Assembly (NCBI RefSeq): GCF_037325665.1
Contig: NC_090258.1
Span: forward strand, 42,862,337 to 42,926,336
From: Littorina saxatilis
Taxonomy: Eukaryota; Mollusca; Gastropoda; Littorinimorpha; Littorinidae
Reading direction: 5' to 3'
Length of the DNA: 64,000 bases
This document shows positions 56,606 to 64,000 of this stretch, piece after piece. Below the pieces are notes generated by a model. That model made no database searches. It was not told the DNA's origin and was given only the letters and a program-made list of their open reading frames with translations. The first letter of the stretch is position 1. Each line of letters opens with the position of its first letter. Position numbers and translations under genes: made by a program.

Positions 56606-58020
56606 AAAATGGCGAAGAGGTAATAGCATTTATGTTAATGAGAGCCACTTTGGTTTCCTACCCTACAATAACTTTAATCAATACAATTAAATAAAAGGAT
56701 GAATAACATAATGAGGAGTTAATTAATGTAACGCTGGTTTGACTTAAAAAAATCCACACACAGTGGGTGTGACCTGTCGTCTCCGAACGTTGGCCAATCA
56801 TACCAAAAAAAAAAAGGATTAAAGCCCGGAGACACCGCACAACAACAGCAGCAGAACTGCCGTGACCTATATAGGTGCGGGCAGCAAATTAGTCACCTCA
56901 CTTCCCCCCCCCCCCCCCTCCCCCCTCCCCCTTCTGAATTTACAAAGAGTTAAGGAAACGGTTCAACTCCAAAAGCTCGGCTGGGTCAATCGTCGTGCTT
57001 TCTGCCATTCCACCCCCCAGGTCCAACCAAGATGATAGATCCGCCCCACCAGTTTCGCTAGAACGCGGGATGATCAGTTGGTGGGGAGGTTGTACGACGT
57101 CATTTTGGGACAGGTAGTGGGTGCCAGGGACTGTGATGGATGGATATGTCGCGGCAAGAAAGTCATCTTGCTGGGGAATATCAGCGCCCGGGAATATCAT
57201 GGTTGCTATTGCTTGGGGGAGTGGGGGAAGGAGCTGGGCATCAGCGTCGGACGAGATGCTGGGCGCTGCTGTTTGGGGTGGGGCCGGTCTCTGTCGGTGT
57301 GGTTGGCGTTGAAGAGAGCCGTCAGATCTCCGACGCCCTGACAGCATGCGGATAAATTTGCGTTTTGCCGCATCTAAAAAGGTCGGCGTGTTTTTTTTCA
57401 AACAGAGTTTCAGTAAAAGATCGCAATGATACTGGCACTTTAGGGACACAAACCGTTCATCCCTTTTCCTAATCAGGTTTTTTTTGTACGGGAGGGTAAA
57501 CTCTCCCAGAAGTTCCGTTAATTGTTTAACGGGTAAGCCGACGTAGTCTGAATCCGGGAACCAGCACATACTCAGATTCCCTGAACTAGCAGGGTCATAT
57601 GGTCGATTGTCACCAGCCGTGTCTCTATTCAATGTTTCTATCGTTATCTTTCCGTCGACCTCTGACTTGACGTATTTATAGTTTCTAATAACGGTGTGCT
57701 CCATGGTGCTCCTTCCCTTTCCTAAAATAATGGGGGGTGTTGTCCTTACAAATAGAGTCTCTGAAGGGGGAGAAGAGGAGGGGGAGAGGGGTGCCTTTTT
57801 TTCTTTCTTCCTGAAACAGTATATATTCCAAACGGATTATCTTATAAGCATCAAATATCTATCTCTCAACAAAAAAATGACTTGATCTAATCTAATTCTC
57901 TCGTCGCGATATAACCTTCGTGGTTGAAAACGACGTTAAACACCAAATAAAGAAAGAAAGAAAGAAAGAAATCTAATTCTCCATGACCCGCTCGCCCCCT
58001 GGTTCTCTTTACCCTAAATC
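56606..58020 (-). mobile_element. Virus-like piece C, copy 5 (empty site for the LINE)
   Basis: Uninterrupted counterpart of 37761-40935. Carries the shared SINE tail (57904-57970). Confidence 0.65.
56940..57704 (-). CDS. Virus-like 254-aa ORF (C), copy 5, looks whole
   Basis: Same as at 46388 with single residue differences. Open from ATG to stop. Function unknown. Confidence 0.6.
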   Translation of the reverse strand: MEHTVIRNYKYVKSEVDGKITIETLNRDTAGDNRPYDPASSGNLSMCWFPDSDYVGLPVKQLTELLGEFTLPYKKNLIRKRDERFVSLKCQYHCDLLLKLCLKKNTPTFLDAAKRKFIRMLSGRRRSDGSLQRQPHRQRPAPPQTAAPSISSDADAQLLPPLPQAIATMIFPGADIPQQDDFLAATYPSITVPGTHYLSQNDVVQPPHQLIIPRSSETGGADLSSWLDLGGGMAESTTIDPAELLELNRFLNSL

Positions 58021-58950
58021 TAGGTGCTGTATCCACATAGCCTTTGGTGCTGTATCAACATAGCTTTTGGTGCTGTATCAACATAGCTTTTGGTGCTGTA
58101 TCAACATAGCCTTTGGTGCTGTATCAACATAGCCTTTGGTGCTGTATCAACATAGCCTTTGGTGCTGTATCACTCTTGTTGCGGCAGCGGGAAGAGCACA
58201 ACCTGAACATCCATTTTGATAAAAAAAAAAAGGTTTATCTAAAATCGTGTCCTTCGCGATCCGGTCGAACGGTTTGGTAGGAACAACAGCGATACTACAA
58301 TAACAGCTTCTTTATTCCTTTTTTGTGTGCGTGTAACATGTCTAACCGCCTCTAGTCAAATCTCTCAAATGTATTGGGGGCCAGATAAAAACAGGGATGG
58401 GCCGACGTCGAATTCTCTCAGTAAGTTGATCTACCCTTCTTCTGACAAAGTTTTAAAATGAGTGGGTGACGTTATCTGGCCTGATATAGTCTCCTAAATC
58501 AAAAATCAAATTCCAATATAATCTATCGTACAAAACCTCAACTACACTAACCAATCCCACTCTGTATACATTGGAAGAAAACAAATCTAAAACTTCTTCT
58601 AACTCTTGAGAAAAATCGTCAAAATTTGTTCGGATCATCGTGGTGCTCTGTTAATATTGTGTTTATTTTTTTTTAATTTTCTTTTAATTGCAGAGCACCA
58701 CGATGATCCGAACAAATTTTGACGATTTTTCTCAAGAGTTAATATTGTTCATACCTTGTGGACCTGTTTGTTAATATTGTGTTTATTTTTTTTTAATTTT
58801 CTTTTAATTGCAAACAGGTCCACAAGGTACGAACAATATTAAGAATACAAACGCAACCAACAATTTCTTCTTTTATGTAGGGTACACTATGAGAGGAGAG
58901 AGAGGCAGAAAGAGAATTTGATTTCCAGCATATGAGTTTCTTTCAACCGC

Positions 58951-59021
<71 letters not shown>

Positions 59022-59570
59022 ACATAAAAGCGGGGAAGTCACTAGAGTCTTTATATATTGGTTTATTATACTAAACACACTTATTATATTATACGCACAA
59101 CAACATAAACCAGACATCTCCTTGTCTGTGTCTTCCACCCGACCACCACCTGAGGATCTTGAACATGGACTGTTGGGTTCAGTTTGTTAATCGTTCATCA
59201 TTGTGTGTTAGTGTCCTGGGAGGGGGGCGCTGGTGCGGCCACACTTGGGTGCAGTAATTCATTAACAGCAGAAACACCGGCTTTGCATTTCGCGTCAATA
59301 TTACTGAGAACTCGTTTCAGTCCCTGAATCGTTTCCGCGTCCATATAAAGTGTTGATATCGACGCCAACCTTTGTTCTCTTTCGTCCTCTTCTCCCTCCT
59401 CTTCTCCCTCCTCTTCTCCTCCGTCTCCTTCACAATCAATTTGTATTTCATCATCACCGTCACCACCCCCCTCCTCCTCCTTCTTCTTCTCCTGTTGCTC
59501 GGAAGTATGTTCGTTTAAATCATCGCCATCTTCGTCATCTTCGTAATCATCCTCTATTGTCACGGCCGGT
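58021..59570 (-). mobile_element. Virus-like piece A, copy 5
   Basis: Seven minisatellite units (58023-58170), the 66-aa ORF region (58638-58453), local inverted duplications at 58640-58830, a CA microsatellite, then a 131-codon ORF (59593-59198). That ORF has a long glutamate/aspartate-rich N-terminal half and the MDAETIQGLK part at its end. It adjoins the polymerase fragment. Confidence 0.65.
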
Positions 59571-60329
59571 CCCCACCAACACATAGGCGACACCCCTCCT
59601 GTGGGGGGGGGGGGGGGTGGTGGTGGCGGCGGCCTCGTTGGATGTCGCTGGTTCGACTAGAAAGCAATCACCGCCATCGTTCTCACCACAGGTGAGCGGT
59701 GTCGCGGCCTGTTCCACCACAAAGCAATCATTGTCCTCACCACCAGTTGGTGGGTTCGCTGGTTCCACCACAAAGCAATCATATAGCAATGGTATAGTCT
59801 CTCTCGTATAGTTGTTGTAGTGGACAAGCCAGTCTCCAAAGGTAACCATCTCCTTGTCCACCCATACCTGCTGGCAGTGTGCGTACTCTTCTTCAGAGAT
59901 GGTCTTGCCCGTCAAGTCGCTGTAGAAGGCGTCACGAGGAGGGAGTTGGGGTTCCTGCAGCCTGGCCAAATGTGTTACCCATTGGTACGGAAAGGACTTT
60001 GTCTCGCTGCAGTCGTAGGCGGCCAGGTATTGTTTGTAGGTATACCCGGGCGCCAGATACGTTTGAATGTCCAGAAACTTGAGGCGATCGTTGGACAACA
60101 CCAAAAACTGGTTGGTTCTCTTAATAACCAAGCTTGTTGAATCATCAAAATATTTCAGCAGGTATGGTCGCAACACATTCAGATCGTATCTCCCACTCGA
60201 AAAACCAATCACGGGGATTGTCTTCACAAACTTTTCGAGACATTTCTTAGTTTGGTGTAGGGGATGTCTTTCTGCCGCATCATCCGTTTCACTGATCTGA
60301 TCCAAACGACGATGGATGGCCGCAAACAC
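59547..60329 (-). pseudogene. Family-B DNA polymerase fragment, virus/Polinton-type (fossil)
   Basis: The minus-strand frame carries IPVIGFSSGRYDLNVLRPYL and LKFLDIQTYLAPGYTYKQYL, then FPYQWV, LPPRDAFYSDL, ISEEEYAHC and TFGDWLVHYNN. This succession is typical of the exonuclease-side half of protein-primed type B DNA polymerases found in Polintons, adintoviruses, bidnaviruses and related integrated elements. Only this portion was found in the window. The distal end is replaced by repeated VEPA-type low-complexity sequence. Broken, partial copy. Confidence 0.7.
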
Positions 60330-60689
60330 AGGTTCAGCAATTTTTGTTTATCGTTCTTCGGACACAGTCTGGATCTGTAGCATGGCCTCAATCATGCGAT
60401 CAATCAAGGTCTGACTATCACCATCGGTCACTAAACATTGTGGTTCGATGTGGCCTCCCACGTTGCTACATATGCTCACAGACAAAGGCACGTGTGTATC
60501 TGGCTACCAGTAGGTTCGTCACACGGTAGATTCGTCACCTATGACGAACTTACCGGCATGGTTGGGCGGATGTTTATGTGTGGGAGAGATTCAAGATTCA
60601 CATTTTTTAGAGAGAGAGAGGAAGAGAGAGAGAGAGAGAGTGTGTGTGTGTGAGAGAGAGGGAGAGAGGGAAAGAGAGTGTGTGTGAGA
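60330..60689. other. No gene; GA/GT microsatellite
   Basis: 60330-60600 continues the polymerase-adjacent sequence without a clear frame. A GA/GT-rich microsatellite occupies 60608-60690. Confidence 0.5.
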
Positions 60690-61446
60690 GTTTATATATA
60701 AAAAATTAAAAAAAACCCGACTTAATCTAATCTAATTTCTTTGACCCGCCCCCGCCCTGGTTTTCTTTACTCGAAATCTATACGGGCCTGTGCCACAATT
60801 TGGCACAGCCTCTCCTGCTCGGCCGGTGTCAATGGATCCTCTGATGTCGGACTGGGTACGACGGCGACGGAGAGGAGCAGGGTGTCGTCTCGCCATGGTG
60901 TTAGCAATATCACCGCCTCTCGCTTCTAACTGATTTTCATCGTTTTTACATGCTCGGCCATCTTTTTGGAATTCTGATCACCAGCAACGTCAGAAAAGAA
61001 ACACCTCCTCTCGCTTCTCACTGATTTTCATCATTTTTACATGCTCGGCCATCTTTTTGGAATTCTGATCACCAGCAACGTCAGAAAAGAAACACGCCTC
61101 TCGCTTCTCACTGATTTTCATCGTTTTTACATGCTCGGCCATATTTTTGGAATTCTGATCACCAGCAACGTCAGAAAAGAAACACCGCCTCTCGCTTCTC
61201 ACTGATTTTCATCGTTTTTACATGCTCGGCCATCTTTTTGGAATTCTGATCACCAGCAACGTCAGAAAAGAAACACCGCCTCTCGCTTCTCACTGATGTT
61301 CATCGTTTTTACATGCTCGGCCATCTTTTTGGAATTCTGATCACCAGCAACGTCAGAAAAGAAACACCGCCTCCCGCTTCTCACTGATTTTCATCGTTTT
61401 TACATGCTCGGCCATCTTTTTGGAATTCTGATCACCAGCAACGTCA
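60690..61446 (-). mobile_element. Virus-like piece B with 91-bp tandem repeats
   Basis: The 60-aa ORF region is followed by almost six tandem copies of a 91-bp unit (starts of units at 61007, 61097, 61188, 61279 and 61370). The unit derives from the region spanning the ORF start and its leader (CATGCTCGGCCATC, TTCTGATCACCAGCAACGTC). Confidence 0.75.
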
Positions 61447-61559
61447 GCTTATTTTTATGGAATAATTGTTACTAAGTTAATCGCCCGCCCCCCCCTTTTT
61501 TTTTAAAATCATATTACTCTCCATACATCTCAAAACGAAAGCACACCGAACACAAACAG

Positions 61560-62160
61560 TTTTGTTTCACGAATGTTGTAGTCAAATTACTTGAATAAAA
61601 AAAACAAGTGGTGTATTTAAAGGTAGCTCCTACGTTTAGCAACTTCAATAACAATCTGCATACTACCAATCTTGCCAAAAATTCGTTATAATGGGGGTGT
61701 AAAATAGGCAAAATATTAAAAAGGTTAATTTAAAGAATAACTTATCAAACATTTGAAGAAAAAAAGTAGTATTCGGTAAATTCATCTAAAGGTAGCATGC
61801 TAAGTTTAGGTCATTGTAAAATTCCCGAGTAAAACGAGACATTGCAGAAATATTATAAATGTTCTGATTTTGATAATTTACGGTAATATATAATACCGAC
61901 AGCTGAATATTGTGTGGATGAATGTACACGAGTAGAAATACCATTCGTACAATATAGAACAACACAGACAATAGAGAAATTGAGGTACACACACACTACA
62001 CATAAAACAAGGGGGGGAAATGAAATCCAAGCCCGGTCTCACTGTGATAAATTCTACTTCTGGTAAACTACAACGATTTGAGAGTCTGAAAAAAAGACCT
62101 CACCAAACAACACTATCAATCTACTAAAAAAAAATGACCTAACCTGATCCAATTTAAAAA
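61560..62160 (-). mobile_element. Old, diverged virus-like B leader
   Basis: Weak but collinear match to 30770-31110 (GTGTATTTAAAGGTAG, TTTAGCAAC, ATGGGGGT, GATTTGAGA). No ORF. Represents the oldest layer of the array. Confidence 0.5.
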
Positions 62161-62869
62161 AACCACCAATTAAAGCCTAGACCTGATGACTAAACTTAAT
62201 TAAACTACCTATTTTACAGTCTAAAGCTAGCTATGTGCGAAAGCATACCCCCCTCTTGTTGCTTCGCATCCATATACATCAGCGCCGTCGTCTTATAATC
62301 CCGCTAAATTAAAGCCTAGACCTGATGACTAAACTTAATTAAACTACCTATTTCAAATTATTCTCTTAAAGATCATTGAAAAATCATAAATATAATGACG
62401 CGTTTGTTTTTAGTCGTTCTAGTTATTCAAAGATATTTATAATAGTGTGACCGGGGCTAATTAATACGATCAATCGGACCTATTATCAAGTTAGTGTATC
62501 AACTTTTGAACGAACTGCGCCCAGTAGTTTCCCAGCAATAAGCTGTTAAGTCCAGACAGACAGACACACACACACACACACAATTAAAGTCTGCTGGACG
62601 CTAGTACTGCGTACTCGGGGAAAATGTATTTTCTTTACATCAACCACACACACATATTATTCTGTAAGATAGCCTTACCTTTTTTTTTGAAGAGTTGAAA
62701 AAGGGATTTGGCTGACTGGCTGGCTGGCTGGCTGGAAAGATCCTTCTCTGCGTGTAAAATAAAAATAAAAAGTTGTAAGAAACTGCGCGTTAAGAAGTAA
62801 TTTTAACCCTAGAAATGTGAAGAATGTGATATCTCACAAAGTTTTTTTCCCATTAAAAAAATTAAATAT
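62161..62869. other. No gene; short duplications and CA run
   Basis: A segment of about 50 bp (TTAAAGCCTAGACCTGATGA) is repeated at 62172 and 62310. A GACA/CA run at 62553-62582 follows CAGTAGTTTCCCAGCAATAAG, resembling tails of non-autonomous retroposons. GGCTGGCTGGCT repeat near 62715. Nothing coding. Confidence 0.5.
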
Positions 62870-62992
62870 AGCCTTTGGTGCTGTATCAACATAGCTTTTG
62901 GTGCTGTATCAACATAGCTTTTGGTGCTGTATCAACATAGAGCCTTTGGTGCTGTATCAACATAGCTTTTGGTGCTGTATCAACATAGCCTT
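62870..62992. repeat. 23-bp minisatellite, five units
   Basis: Same unit as at 48440, here at the right edge of the array and without an adjoining piece A. Confidence 0.85.
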
Positions 62993-63990
62993 GCTCCCAT
63001 GGGGTCGCCTTCACGCGGCGGGAGTGTTTCTACCAAGCTACCCCACCCCTTTACTTCTCTTCTTTTGTCTTATTTCTGCCTTACCAGTCCTTTCACCTAT
63101 TCAAGAATTTCGAGACAAACACTACAATGCGGAAACACTGAAGGTTTTATTCCGGGATGTTCCCCCGGACAAGATTTTTAACTTTTTAAAAGAGATCAAG
63201 ATTTTTTACAAGATTTAAAGTACCAGAAGTGAAAATTATTAATTTTTAGAACCTTCTTTTACAGTGATAGATTTGAATGTAAATAGTCTGAAACGTAGAA
63301 CTTGCCATATGAAGGGAAAAGAAAATAACTGCATCGGTCTCGAATAGCAGCTAGCATCTGCTGAAGAGACATTAAACCCCAAAAACCAAACCAAACCAAA
63401 CCTTTCACCTATATTTCCTTCCAAAAAACTCTCCCTACTATTCCCTGCAGTTTTCTGATTCCTTTCTTGTCTTATTTCTACCTGACTGGATCCGTCACCT
63501 TTATTTCACTTCCCAAAAGTCTTCTTTTCCACATCCTTATTTCTCTGTGGTCTTCTTAAGACCCAGCGTGTTTGCCGTGCGCTGCTACCTGTACCGGTTT
63601 GGGCTGGTGACCTGATGATTGAGGGGTTTACTTAGTTGCGACTTTGTAGCGCCAACACATCATTTTGGCCCAGTCTTTATCTAAGACAGGAGGTTGAAGA
63701 AGGCTTACCCGCTTCAATCAATCGGCTTGTCAAGTCTGGGTATATGTCTTGAGCATATTGCATCGGACCTTTGGCTAAAGGAGCAAGCGGCGGTAGGAGG
63801 GGGCGGCGGTAGTCGGGACAAACACTATGCCAAGTTGTTACCTAATCCGTTTCCGCTTGGAAAGAGTTGACGAACATTATGCCAAGTTGTTACCTAACCC
63901 GTTTCCGCTTGGAAAGAGTTAAATCTCCTATTACAGATTGATACCATATGTTTCCTCTTATCGCTGCGTATATCCATCTGTATCCTTGGC
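62993..63990 (+). mobile_element. SINE-like element split by a LINE tail
   Basis: CCCATGGGGTCGCCTTCACG at the left, pyrimidine-rich centre, and TGCGCTGCTACCTGTACCGG and GGTGACCTGATGATTGAGGG at the right. The 300-bp insertion at 63101-63400 splits it. A 60-bp direct repeat (ACTATGCCAAGTTGTTACCT / ATTATGCCAAGTTGTTACCT, 63825 and 63876) lies near the right end. The family is unclassified; the right boundary is uncertain. Confidence 0.55.
63101..63400 (+). mobile_element. I-like LINE 3' end, second copy (300 bp)
   Basis: Target duplication CCTTTCACCTAT (63089-63100 and 63401-63412). Nearly identical over its length to 53080-53376, more strongly truncated, same 3' terminus with a CCAAA-type tail. 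The coding end FNFLKEIKIFYKI and stop are retained. Confidence 0.9.
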
Positions 63991-64000
63991 GCTCTGGAGT

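Larger units (their letters stand above)
30735..62160 (-). mobile_element. Array of copies of a virus-like element (fossils)
   Basis: A mosaic of repeated pieces, all with minus-strand reading frames. A = 66-aa ORF with a 23-bp minisatellite and a small ORF beginning MDAETIQGLK. B = two short overlapping ORFs. C = a 254-aa ORF. Order in plus coordinates is B-C-A repeated. About four near-complete rounds plus partial and diverged pieces are present. A fragment of a family-B DNA polymerase at 59.5-60.3 kb, dense gene packing and ORF overlap favour a DNA-virus or Polinton-like origin; membership of a named family is not proven. Copies are nearly identical, so amplification is recent, though diverged B pieces (52.3 and 61.6 kb) show an older layer. 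The array as a whole is broken and rearranged, with several insertions of other elements. Confidence 0.65.

Noticed and set aside
30735-62160. Interpretation of the array as an LTR retrotransposon
   Set aside because: No gag, protease, integrase or reverse transcriptase of that type, and no paired long terminal repeats were seen. The only RT sequences belong to inserted LINEs.

Overview
The window is animal nuclear DNA, most likely from a marine gastropod close to periwinkles (Littorina). Three things point there. Genes are intron-rich with GT-AG junctions. Several SINE families match ones I recall from gastropod genomes, with the tail CGTGGTTGAAAACGACG, the (AAAG)n-ended core, and the TATTTAGTCAAG repeat. 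LINEs of several lineages are abundant. No database search was possible, so the species call is an inference.

The left part (1-4.9 kb) has no firm gene. It holds SINE debris, a scattered AATAAATACACCTGTA-type repeat, a foldback (1688-1832), one possible first exon (3113-3240) and a large near-perfect palindrome (3645-4187). A decayed 5-kb LINE on the minus strand fills 4.9-10.06 kb. A 358-bp DNA transposon sits in its ORF1. A minus-strand, uncharacterised coiled-coil gene lies at 11.6-15.3 kb. It carries about 65 copies of a 33-bp coding minisatellite with a 627-bp higher-order period.

The gene-bearing centre has two well-supported, convergent host-type genes. The first (18352-25521, plus strand, 19 exons) reads as one uninterrupted 859-aa protein resembling Kolobok-type DDE transposases. 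An in-frame tandem duplication covers exons 2-3. A TTAA-flanked MITE lies just upstream. The second (30467-27181, minus strand, 8 coding exons) reads as a 340-aa protein. An RG-rich N-terminal region made of triplicated exons is followed by a domain like the intracellular C-terminus of P2X7, with no channel part.

From 30.7 to about 62 kb the window is a mosaic of recently duplicated copies of one virus-like element, with all its small reading frames on the minus strand. Recurrent pieces are A (a 66-aa ORF plus a 23-bp minisatellite), B (two small overlapping ORFs) and C (a 254-aa ORF). At one place there is a fragment of a viral/Polinton-type family-B DNA polymerase (59547-60329). These are treated as fossils. 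Later insertions of two near-identical CR1-like LINE copies, two identical 475-bp SINEs, a 790-bp unclassified element and two I-like LINE tails are datable because empty copies of the same sites lie elsewhere in the array. The right end (62.9-64 kb) is SINE and LINE tail sequence.
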